Source: Comamonadaceae bacterium OTU4NAUVB1
Lineage (GTDB): Bacteria; Pseudomonadota; Gammaproteobacteria; Burkholderiales; Burkholderiaceae_C
NCBI GenBank assembly: GCA_024372625.1
Contig: CP099605.1
Location: 248,001-312,000, forward strand
DNA: 64,000 bases
Reading direction: 5' to 3'
The notes beneath the pieces are model-generated. The model saw nothing but the letters and a program-made list of their open reading frames with translations, was not told where the DNA came from and did not search any database. The translations under genes and the position numbers were made by a program. The stretch's first letter is position 1. Each line of letters starts with the position of its first letter. Below, piece after piece: positions 42,669-49,960 of this stretch.

Positions 42669-44921
42669 TCAGAAGTTGACCGAGGCGGTCAGGCTGAAGG
42701 TGCGCGGGTTGCCCAGCACCAAGTAGCCGCTGCCCGGGTAGCCGCCCACCGACGCCCAGTAATCGCGATCGGCCACGTTGTCGATGCGCGCGCGCAGGGT
42801 CACCAGCTTGCCGGCCATCTCGCTCACGTAGCGCGCGCCGAGGTCCAGCCGGCCCCAGCCGCCCACGCGCAGGGTGTTGGTGGCGTTGGCGTAGCTGCCG
42901 CCCGTGGCGACCACGCGGCCGTTGAGCGACAGGCCCGGCACGCCCGGCACGTCCCAGTCCACGCCGATGCTGCCCTGGGCCGTCGGCACGCCGATCACGC
43001 GCTGGCCGTCGGTGGCGGCGGTGCCGGTGGCCTTCTGCTTGGCGTCGAGCAGCGTCACGCCGCCGAGCAGGCGCAGCCCGCGCGTCACCTCGCCGAAGGT
43101 GGTGAGTTCGAGGCCCTGGTGGCGGTCCTTGCCCTCGGAGACGAAGAAGCCGGCACCGTTGACCAGCGCGCGGGGCTTCTCGGTGGAGAACAGCGCCACG
43201 TTGGCGCCGATGCGGCCGCCGTCGTACTTCAGGCCGACCTCCTGCTGCTTGGAGACGTAGGGCCTGAGCGATTCACCGGCGTTGCGCACCGGCGCGTTGT
43301 TGAGCTGCGCCGGCGCCGATTCGCCCTGCGACAGGCCTTCGATGTAATTGGCGTAGACCGACAGGTCGGGGCGGGCCTTGAACACGATGCCCGCGACCGG
43401 GCTGGTGCGGCTCTGGTCGTAGGCGGTGACGGCGCCGCCGGGGTTGGACACCGTGCCGTTGAAGGTCGTGCGATAGGCCGTGTCCTGGCTCGCCAGGCTC
43501 TGCTGGCGCAGGCCGACCGTCAGGCGCACGCGGTCCTGCATGAACGACAGCGTGTCGCCGATGGCGACGCTGTGCAGCCGGACCTTGCCGTTGAGCGCCG
43601 GGCTGGCCAGATCGTTGCCCAGGAAGTCGAGGCCCGGCGTCGCGTAGCCGACGGGGCGGTAGAGGTTGGTCGCGAGCGACGAGCCCGCGCCGGTGCCGAG
43701 TCCGTAGGCGTTCTTCTTCTCCAGGTCGAAGAACGAATACGACGCGACCCATTCGTGGCCCACCGCGCCGGTCATGAATCGGCCGCGCACGCCGAGTTCG
43801 GCAGTGCGCACGTCGTCCTGGCGCGTGTTGTCGAAGCGCGACTGGGTGCCCGCGCCCGTGGCCGCGCTGTTCACGGTGAAGCCGGCGAGCGAGTTGGCCT
43901 CGTCGCCGCGCCGCGCGCCGGCGGCGGCCCAGGCCGTGATGCCGGGCGTGAGGTCGTACTCGCCGCGCACGGTGCCGAAGGTGTCGCGCTCGTTGGAGTA
44001 CGTCCAGGGCTGCGCGAAGTTGGTCTGGTTGTGGGGCGCGCGCGGGATGGCGGTGAGCGTGCCGCCGGGCGTCACGTTCGGTCGCGTGCCGCTCAGGCGG
44101 TGTTCCTGGTGGCCGATGTCGGCCGAGATGCGGGCGTTCCGGCCGCGCCAGTCGAGGCCGACGGAGAACAGGTCGAGCTTGACGCGCTCGCCGTCGATGC
44201 CGGTGCCGCCGTCGCGGTGCGCCGCGTTCAGGCGGATGCCCAGGCTCTGGTCGGGGCCGAAGCGCCGGGCGATGTCGGTGGCGGCGTAGGCCTGCGAGCC
44301 GGTGGCGATGCCCAGGCTGACCTCGGTCAGCGCCTCGCTGGGCGCGCGCTTGGGCAGCAGGTTGATGTTGCCGCCGATGCCGCCGCCCGAGGGCGTCGCG
44401 CCGTTGAGGAAGGCGCTCGCGCCGCGCAGCACCTCCACGCGTTCGAAGAGCTCCGAGGCGATGTACTGGCGCGGCAGCAGGCCGTAGAGGCCGTTGTAGG
44501 CGATGTCGTCGGAATTGACGATGAAGCCGCGGATGAAGAACGATTCCTGGAAGTTGCCGAAGCCGCGCGCGACGCGCACCGACGGATCGTTCTGCAGCAC
44601 GTCGGCCACGCTGCGCGCCTGCTGGTCCTGGATGAGTTCGTGCGTGTAGCTGGTGGTGGAGAACGGCGTGTTCATGACGTCCTGCGTGCCCAGGATGCCG
44701 ACCCGCCCGCCGCGCGCCACCTGGCCGCCGGCGTAAGGCTTGGCGAGGCCTTCGGCCGAAGCGTCGGCGCTGGCCTCGACGGTCACGGTGGACAGCGTGG
44801 CGCCGCCGTCGGCGGTGGCCGGGGGCGCCGCGCCCGGGGTCTGCGCCAGGGCGCCGAGCGCGTGGAGCGCCAGGGCGGCGGCGATCGTGACCGGACGGAG
44901 GGAGCAGGAGAGGGAGGACAT
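42669..44921 (-). CDS. TonB-dependent siderophore receptor
   Basis: Outer-membrane ferri-siderophore receptor of 750 residues. After a signal peptide (AALALHALGALAQ) comes a plug domain with a TonB-box-like STVTVEAS, then ARSVADVLQNDPSVRVARGFGNFQESFFIRGF in parts, VEVLRGASAFLNGATPSGGGIGGNINLLPKRA and a 22-strand-type barrel. It ends in LVLGNPRTFSLTASVNF with the terminal Phe needed for barrel insertion. I chose ATG 44921, which gives a proper signal peptide; the frame extends 19 codons further. Upstream is an AT-rich element resembling a Fur box. Ligand not predictable. Energised by an ExbB-ExbD-TonB complex; exbB/exbD are at 20168-21387. Confidence 0.93.
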   Translation of the reverse strand: MSSLSCSLRPVTIAAALALHALGALAQTPGAAPPATADGGATLSTVTVEASADASAEGLAKPYAGGQVARGGRVGILGTQDVMNTPFSTTSYTHELIQDQQARSVADVLQNDPSVRVARGFGNFQESFFIRGFIVNSDDIAYNGLYGLLPRQYIASELFERVEVLRGASAFLNGATPSGGGIGGNINLLPKRAPSEALTEVSLGIATGSQAYAATDIARRFGPDQSLGIRLNAAHRDGGTGIDGERVKLDLFSVGLDWRGRNARISADIGHQEHRLSGTRPNVTPGGTLTAIPRAPHNQTNFAQPWTYSNERDTFGTVRGEYDLTPGITAWAAAGARRGDEANSLAGFTVNSAATGAGTQSRFDNTRQDDVRTAELGVRGRFMTGAVGHEWVASYSFFDLEKKNAYGLGTGAGSSLATNLYRPVGYATPGLDFLGNDLASPALNGKVRLHSVAIGDTLSFMQDRVRLTVGLRQQSLASQDTAYRTTFNGTVSNPGGAVTAYDQSRTSPVAGIVFKARPDLSVYANYIEGLSQGESAPAQLNNAPVRNAGESLRPYVSKQQEVGLKYDGGRIGANVALFSTEKPRALVNGAGFFVSEGKDRHQGLELTTFGEVTRGLRLLGGVTLLDAKQKATGTAATDGQRVIGVPTAQGSIGVDWDVPGVPGLSLNGRVVATGGSYANATNTLRVGGWGRLDLGARYVSEMAGKLVTLRARIDNVADRDYWASVGGYPGSGYLVLGNPRTFSLTASVNF

Positions 44922-44951
44922 CGGGATGGGAAATGAGCGAGGAACGGCATC

Positions 44952-44979
44952 GCAAATGCGAACCGTTATTATCCTCATC
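44952..44979 (-). promoter_or_regulatory. Possible Fur-box/promoter of the siderophore receptor gene
   Basis: The plus strand reads GCAAATGCGAACCGTTATTA then TCCTCATC. The half TTATTATC fits the Fur repeat, the other half poorly (about half of the 19-bp consensus). It overlaps GATAAT on the minus strand (44968-44973), a -10 candidate 47 nt before ATG 44921. Confidence 0.35.
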
Positions 44980-45058
44980 CAGTCCCGGTGAGCGCTCGCT
45001 CGCTGGGGCGAAACCGCCGCAGTGTTGTTTGGATGCGACCTTTGGTACTAAGCCTGGC

Positions 45059-45823
45059 TCAACTCTGGCGGCGCCCGTCGACGAACACCGCCAGTTCGCC
45101 CGGCGCGAAGGCGGTCCAGGTCTCGTTGGTGGTCAGCGGCGCGGTCACGACCATCGCGACGCGGTCCTCGGGCGTGGTGTGCTGGGCGAAATCGATCGCG
45201 ACGTCCTCGTCGGCCAGGTGCGCCAGCATGAAGGGGTGCTGGCGCTCGATGTACCATAGGTTCGTCGAGGCGTGCGACCACAGCGCCTGGCCGTTGGAGA
45301 GCATGAAGTTGAAGGTGCCGTGGCGCGCGACGCGGGGCGCGAGTTCGCGCAGCGTCAGCGTGAGCTCCTCGATGCTGGGCACGTCGGCGTGCGACTTGGC
45401 CAGCTCCTGCATCAGCCAGCAGAAGGCGTGCTCGCTGTCGGTGTCGCCCACCGGGTGGAAGCTGCCGTGCAGGCGGGGCCGGAAATCCTTCAGGTCGCCG
45501 TTGTGCGCGAACACCCAGTAGCGGCCCCACAGCTCGCGCACGAAGGGGTGGCAGTTCTGCAGGTTGACGCGGCCCTGGGTCGCCTTGCGGATGTGGGCGA
45601 CGACGTTGCGGCTCTGGATCGGGTAGCGGCGGATCAGTTCGGCCACCGGCGATTCGCACGCGGGGAGGTGGTCGACGAAATGCCGCAGACCGCGGTCCTC
45701 GAAGAAGGCGATGCCCCAGCCGTCGGCGTGGTGGTCGGTGCGACCGCCCCGGTGGGCGAAGCCCCGGAAGCTGAAGGTGACGTCGGTGGGGGTGTTGCAG
45801 TTCATGCCGAGCAGCTGGCACAT
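45059..45823 (-). CDS. Class II glutamine amidotransferase (YafJ-like)
   Basis: Predicted N-terminal-nucleophile amidohydrolase of 254 residues. The mature catalytic Cys is residue 2 (MCQLLGMNCNTPTDVTFSF). FRGFAHRGGRTDHHADGWGIAFFED, in parts, carries the RGG/DGWG glutamine site; VVAHIRKATQGRVNLQNCHPF, WVFAHNGDL and DTDSEHAFCWLM follow, as in the GATase II fold. It has no synthetase domain, so the acceptor is unknown, as for E. coli YafJ. ATG 45823 is 4 bp after the stop of the MFS gene, so the two form an operon. Confidence 0.92.
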   Translation of the reverse strand: MCQLLGMNCNTPTDVTFSFRGFAHRGGRTDHHADGWGIAFFEDRGLRHFVDHLPACESPVAELIRRYPIQSRNVVAHIRKATQGRVNLQNCHPFVRELWGRYWVFAHNGDLKDFRPRLHGSFHPVGDTDSEHAFCWLMQELAKSHADVPSIEELTLTLRELAPRVARHGTFNFMLSNGQALWSHASTNLWYIERQHPFMLAHLADEDVAIDFAQHTTPEDRVAMVVTAPLTTNETWTAFAPGELAVFVDGRRQS

Positions 45824-45827
45824 GGGA

Positions 45828-47309
45828 TCAGGACTCCTTGGGACGCGGGGCAGGGGACGGGGCGTCGCCATCGGTGCGCAGTTGCCACGCCGCCAGCAGC
45901 GCGATGGCGCACAGCGACGCGAGCATCAGGAAGACCTCGTTGAAGGCCGCGAGCCGTGCCGGGCTGCTGGCCGCCCGGGTGAGCGAGTCGCCATGGACGG
46001 CGAGGCGCCATTCGAGCGCGATGGCGCACAGGCTCACGCCGGCGGCGCCGCCGAGCATTCGCAGGAAGCTGATCGCGCTGGCGCCCTGGGGGATCAGCGG
46101 CTTGGCCAGCGGGCGCATCGAGCCCAGGTTGAGCGAGGGCAGGATGAAGCCCAGCCCGATGCGCCCGACGACGGCGAACGCCACCAGCCACCACAGCCGG
46201 CTGTCCATGCGCAGCGTGACCATCAGCGCGAACGAGACGGCCAGCAGCGCCAGGCCGATGCTCACCAGCAGCCAGGTCGGCTGGCGGTCGGCCAGGCGCC
46301 CGACGCCGGCGATGGTGAAGGCCAGCACGATGCCCGCCGGCAGCATGATCGTGCCCACGTGCGAGGCCGACAGGTGCAGCGCCACCTGCATGTACACCGG
46401 CAGCAGGTAGGTCGAGCCGAACAGTGCCGCGCCGTAGATGAAGGCCACCACGCTGCCCATCGAGAACTGGCGGTAGCCGAACAGCCCCATGTGCATCAGC
46501 GGCGCCTCGCCGTGCGCCGTCATGCGTCGCTGCAGCCGGATGAAGGCGACCAGCGCGACGACGGCGCCGGCGAGCAACGCACCGGCCTGCAGCGTCGAGT
46601 CGCCGCGCAGCGCCACCAGCCCGTTGAGCAGGCACAGCGTGCCGACCGTGCCGATCAGCAGGCCGCGCCAGTCGAGCGCCCGGTCGCGCGCCGCCGCCAC
46701 GCCGCCCGGCGCCGTGACCGGCACGAAGCGGTAGGCCAGCGCGATCGACACGATGCAGAACGGCACCACCATGAAGAAGATCGAGCGCCAGCCGAACAGG
46801 TCCACCAGCACGCCGCCGATGCTCGGGCCGATGGCCGGCGCCAGCACCACGCCCATGCCGAAGATGCCGCTCGCGCGGCCCTGCTCGTGCGGCTCGAAGG
46901 CGCGCAGGATGATGATGGCCGGGATCGGCTGCACCACGCCCGCGGCCAGTCCCTCGACGATGCGCGCGGCCAGCACCAGCGAGAAGTTCGTCGCCAGTCC
47001 GCCGGCCACGCCCCCGGCCAGCAGCAGCACCATCGTGCCGACGTAGGTGCGCCGGTAGCCGTAGCGCCCGAGCAGCCAGGGCGTGGTGAGCATCGACACC
47101 GTCATCGCCACCATGAAGCCCGAGCTCACCCACTGCGCGCGCTCCTGGCCGAGCACGAAGTAATGGCTCATGTCGGGGATGGCCACGTTGACGATGGTCG
47201 AGGACATGATGGACGCCATCACGCCCACCATCACCGACAGCAGCAGGAACCACCGGTAGCGCGCGCCGTAGCGGGCCCGCAGGGGGGAGACGGGGTCGGG
47301 ATTGGACAT
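45828..47309 (-). CDS. MFS transporter of the DHA2 (EmrB/QacA) drug:H+ antiporter family
   Basis: Inner-membrane efflux protein of 493 residues with 14 predicted transmembrane segments. MASIMSSTIVNVAIPDMSHYF is the first-helix motif of the family. WVSSGFMVAMTVSMLTTPWLLGRYGYRRTYV has motif A; IPAIIILRAFEPHEQGRASGIFGMGVVLAPAIGPSIGGVLVD, in parts, has motif C, the antiporter signature. ATG 47309 has AGGA at 6-9 nt. Substrate unknown. It is co-transcribed with the amidotransferase gene; no membrane-fusion emrA partner is adjacent. Divergent from the metallopeptidase gene. Confidence 0.92.
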   Translation of the reverse strand: MSNPDPVSPLRARYGARYRWFLLLSVMVGVMASIMSSTIVNVAIPDMSHYFVLGQERAQWVSSGFMVAMTVSMLTTPWLLGRYGYRRTYVGTMVLLLAGGVAGGLATNFSLVLAARIVEGLAAGVVQPIPAIIILRAFEPHEQGRASGIFGMGVVLAPAIGPSIGGVLVDLFGWRSIFFMVVPFCIVSIALAYRFVPVTAPGGVAAARDRALDWRGLLIGTVGTLCLLNGLVALRGDSTLQAGALLAGAVVALVAFIRLQRRMTAHGEAPLMHMGLFGYRQFSMGSVVAFIYGAALFGSTYLLPVYMQVALHLSASHVGTIMLPAGIVLAFTIAGVGRLADRQPTWLLVSIGLALLAVSFALMVTLRMDSRLWWLVAFAVVGRIGLGFILPSLNLGSMRPLAKPLIPQGASAISFLRMLGGAAGVSLCAIALEWRLAVHGDSLTRAASSPARLAAFNEVFLMLASLCAIALLAAWQLRTDGDAPSPAPRPKES

Positions 47310-47415
47310 GGGTGTCCTACGAGGATATCGGCCTTTGCGAGGCGGGGCTGCAGGAGGAGGCGCCCAGAATCCCTGCCTCGCACTTTCGCTTTCCAGCCCC
47401 GACATTCCTCGCACC

Positions 47416-48855
47416 ATGGACGCCTTCGCACCCGACTCCCGCCCACCGCTCGACCACGGCCGTGTCCCGCCCGAGATCGACGCCGGCCCCGAGATGGCGC
47501 AACCCCGCGAGGAGGACAGCGGCTCGCTCGCCGTCGAACTGCGCGCGCCCACCATCAGCCGGGCCTACCAGTGCCAGTGCGGCCGTCCCGTCTACCTGCG
47601 CAACAGCCAGTGCCTGGCGTGCGGCACGCACCTGGGCTACGTCACCGAGCGGCTGGGCGTGATGCCCCTGGAGTCGGCCCACGCCGATGGGGCCGATCCG
47701 TACCTGTACGTGGTCCATGGCGACCATGGCGGGCGCCAGTGGCGGCGCTGCGCGAACTTCAACACGGCCTCGCGCTGCAACTGGATGGTGCCGCAGCCCC
47801 GCACCGGCGACGATACCGAATGCACGGGCCACGGCCTGCTCGACGGCTTCTGCCTGTCGTGCAGCGCCACGCGCACCATTCCCGACCAGTCGATCGAGGG
47901 CAACGGCGCGCTGTGGAACAAGCTCGAGCTGGCCAAGCGACGGCTGATGTCGCAACTGCTCGTGCTGGGGCTGCCGATCGTCACGCGCCACGCCGACCCC
48001 GTCGGCGGCCTGGCCTTCGACTTCCTCAACGACGTGCCCGGCGGACCTCCCGTCGTCACCGGCCACGAGGCCGGCGTGATCACCCTGAACGCCGCCGAGG
48101 CCGAGGACGTGGTGCGCGAGCAGATCCGCGCCGAGATGCGCGAGCCGTACCGCACGCTGGTGGGTCATTTCCGCCACGAGATCGGCCACTACTACTGGGA
48201 CCGGCTGGTCTACCCGACGCAGTGGCTGTTCGATTTCCGCGAACTCTTCGGCGACGAGCGCGCCAACTACATGGACGCGCTGCGCGTGCACTACGAACAG
48301 GGGCCGCGACCCGACTGGGCCGACCGCTGCGTCACCAGCTACGCCAGCGCGCACCCGTGGGAGGACTGGGCCGAGACCTGGGCGCACTACCTGCACATGG
48401 CCGACGCGGCGGACACGGCGATGAGCTTCGGCGTCGATGCGCGCAACGTCGAGCTCTCGGCCGACCTGTTCGACTTCGCGGACCTCTGGCAGCCCGACCA
48501 CCTGGGAGCGGCCAAGTTCCTGGATTTCCTCAACGGTTGGGTGCGCCTGACCAACGTGCTCAACGAACTCTCGCGCAGCATGGGCCAGTCCGACTACTAC
48601 CCCTTCACGCTGCCGCGCGCGGCGGTCGGCAAACTGCAGTTCATCCACCAGGTTGTCACCGAGCAGCGCCTGCATGCGCAGGCCGTCGGCGAGATGCCGA
48701 AGCCCGAGGTGAAAGGCGACGACGGCACGACGGACGTGCTGGAAGACGACCAGGGCCAGGACCAGGACCAGGGCGATGGCGCGTCCGGCGACGGCTTCGC
48801 ACCGCCGCCACCGTCATCGTCGCGGGACCGCTCGCCCGTTCAGCTCGCCGCTTGA
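47416..48855 (+). CDS. Zinc-ribbon and putative zinc metallopeptidase (DUF2248-type) protein
   Basis: Cytoplasmic protein of 479 residues, no signal peptide. An N-terminal zinc ribbon has Cys53, Cys55, Cys66 and Cys69 (YQCQCGRPVY...QCLACG). More Cys follow (RRCANFNTASRCNW, TECTGHG, FCLSCSATR), probably a second zinc site. The C-terminal domain has HFRHEIGHYYWDRL, a zincin HExxH at 254-258, and a downstream EDWAETWAHYLHMAD that may give the third ligand. The tail from about 430 is acidic and Ser/Pro-rich. The family (COG4307-like) is uncharacterised; peptidase activity is inferred from the motif only. It converges on the CWC gene with a 16-bp overlap. Confidence 0.87.
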   Translation: MDAFAPDSRPPLDHGRVPPEIDAGPEMAQPREEDSGSLAVELRAPTISRAYQCQCGRPVYLRNSQCLACGTHLGYVTERLGVMPLESAHADGADPYLYVVHGDHGGRQWRRCANFNTASRCNWMVPQPRTGDDTECTGHGLLDGFCLSCSATRTIPDQSIEGNGALWNKLELAKRRLMSQLLVLGLPIVTRHADPVGGLAFDFLNDVPGGPPVVTGHEAGVITLNAAEAEDVVREQIRAEMREPYRTLVGHFRHEIGHYYWDRLVYPTQWLFDFRELFGDERANYMDALRVHYEQGPRPDWADRCVTSYASAHPWEDWAETWAHYLHMADAADTAMSFGVDARNVELSADLFDFADLWQPDHLGAAKFLDFLNGWVRLTNVLNELSRSMGQSDYYPFTLPRAAVGKLQFIHQVVTEQRLHAQAVGEMPKPEVKGDDGTTDVLEDDQGQDQDQGDGASGDGFAPPPPSSSRDRSPVQLAA

Positions 48856-49154
48856 GCCGCGGCCGCTTCGGCGGTGGCCCGTGCCGCGCAGCGCGCACAG
48901 ATGCAGGCGACGCCACGTGCCGCATCGGGCAGAGGCATCTTCAGCGCGGCCGTGAAGTCGACCGACAGGCACCAGCAGGATGCCGGTGCGTCGGCAGTGC
49001 CGTTGGAACGCGCTGCTTCCATGGCACAGGCGTTCGATGCGCCACACAGCGGGCACAGCGCGGCATCGATCGAAGCGAGGATCGTCGATGCCTCCACCCG
49101 TCGATGAGGGGCCGCAGTCGAGGGACCAGGACCTGGATCGGCAGCGCAGGGCAT
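48840..49154 (-). CDS. Cysteine-rich CWC family protein
   Basis: Small soluble protein of up to 104 residues. The core fits the CWC family: ALCPLCGASNACAMEA (Cys34, 37, 43), SCWC (Cys60, 62) and GVACICARCAA (Cys84, 86, 89), eight Cys in three groups, probably a metal-binding knuckle. Function unknown. ATG 49154 shares a base with the vapC stop (TGATG), giving an N-terminal stretch of about 30 residues not typical of the family; GTG 49097 is a shorter alternative. It lies behind antitoxin-vapC on the same strand and overlaps the end of the metallopeptidase gene by 16 bp. Confidence 0.78.
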   Translation of the reverse strand: MPCAADPGPGPSTAAPHRRVEASTILASIDAALCPLCGASNACAMEAARSNGTADAPASCWCLSVDFTAALKMPLPDAARGVACICARCAARATAEAAAAQAAS

Positions 49155-49573
49155 CAGGCGGCACTCCACCAGTTCGTGGTTCGCAGGCCAGGAACGGACA
49201 CGAAGTCTTTCCGATTCCGCGTGACCAGCGTCAGTCCGTGCGCGATGGTGATCGCCGCGATCTGCCCGTCGACGAAGGGCAACGCCACACCCGCCTTTTC
49301 ACGATCCGCGCGGATCTCGGCATGGATGCGCGCAGCGGCCGCGTCGTAGGGCAGCATGGGCAGCGAGCCCACCACGTCGGTCAGGTAGCGCTCGATCGCA
49401 TCGCGCCGCTTGCCTTCGGGCATGCGCAGCCATCCGAATCGCAGTTCGTGCCAGACCGGCGTCGCGATGGCCAGTTCGCCGGCATGGCGCGTCAACGCCG
49501 CCTTCACGCCCGCATCGGGCGCCGGGCGCGTCGCTTCGGAGAGCACGTTGGTATCGAGCAGCCAACTCACCAT
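49154..49573 (-). CDS. vapC: Type II toxin VapC-like PIN ribonuclease
   Basis: PIN-domain RNase of 139 residues. The acidic site is complete: Asp7 in WLLDTNVLSE, Glu43 in ATPVWHELRFG, Asp102 in LPFVDGQIAAI and Asp123 near TRNRKDF, with Asn120. The FitB/VapC subgroup is suggested by TNVLSEATRP. VapC toxins usually cut tRNA or rRNA; the target here is unknown. ATG 49573 overlaps the antitoxin stop by 7 bp, the usual coupling of toxin-antitoxin genes. Its own stop overlaps the CWC start by one base. Confidence 0.93.
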   Translation of the reverse strand: MVSWLLDTNVLSEATRPAPDAGVKAALTRHAGELAIATPVWHELRFGWLRMPEGKRRDAIERYLTDVVGSLPMLPYDAAAARIHAEIRADREKAGVALPFVDGQIAAITIAHGLTLVTRNRKDFVSVPGLRTTNWWSAA

Positions 49574-49842
49574 TCGACGTCGCGCCCTGGTGATGGATCG
49601 CGAACGTCGACCCACGGGTCGTCGACCGGAGCGTCGCCATCGAGATGATGCTGGCGCCAGTCGTGGAGCAGCTCCGCGAAGTTCCGCGAAGCACCCGACA
49701 GCCGCCGGAATTGCGCGATCGACATCAGTACGGCGGCGGGTTCGCCACGGCGCGAAATCAACGCTGGTTCCGTGCCGATCTCCACATTTCGCAAGGTGTC
49801 GGCGAGGTTGGCACGGGCTTGTGAGAGGGGAATGTGCCGCAT
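49567..49842 (-). CDS. Type II antitoxin, Phd/YefM family
   Basis: 91 residues. The N-terminal half RHIPLSQARANLADTLRNVEIG and EPALISRRGEPAAVLMSIAQF is the Phd/YefM DNA-binding fold. The C-terminal half (FAELLHDWRQHHLDGDAPVDDPWVDVRD in parts) is acidic and probably folds only on binding the toxin. Phd-type antitoxins paired with PIN toxins are common. Start ATG 49842; the frame runs 32 codons further through the AT-rich operator, which excludes that part. No ribosome site is clear. A GTAC-rich palindromic region just upstream is the likely autoregulatory site. Confidence 0.92.
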   Translation of the reverse strand: MRHIPLSQARANLADTLRNVEIGTEPALISRRGEPAAVLMSIAQFRRLSGASRNFAELLHDWRQHHLDGDAPVDDPWVDVRDPSPGRDVEW

Positions 49843-49861
49843 GAAAAGGAACTCTGTCGAA

Positions 49862-49881
49862 ACGTACGTCTGAATTGTACA
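49862..49881 (-). promoter_or_regulatory. Likely promoter/operator of the toxin-antitoxin genes
   Basis: Two short palindromes, ACGTACGT (49862-49869) and TGTACA (49876-49881), with centres about 13 bp apart, just before the antitoxin start. TACAAT on the minus strand (49874-49879) is the -10 candidate. Phd-type antitoxins often bind such short dyads. Confidence 0.5.
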
Positions 49882-49960
49882 TTTCAGGAGGGTCTGATCA
49901 TGCCGCAGGTTCCTCAACCCCCCAGCATCGCCCGACATGAGCGATGTCTGGGTCCGGCGT

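Noticed and set aside
45711..47415. Long plus-strand frame opposite the MFS and amidotransferase genes
   Set aside because: His/Arg/Gln-rich shadow of strongly supported minus-strand genes.
48814..49164. Alternative Cys-rich frame next to the CWC gene
   Set aside because: The frame ending at 48840 has the spaced CPLC, CWC and CICARC groups of a known family; the neighbouring frame does not.
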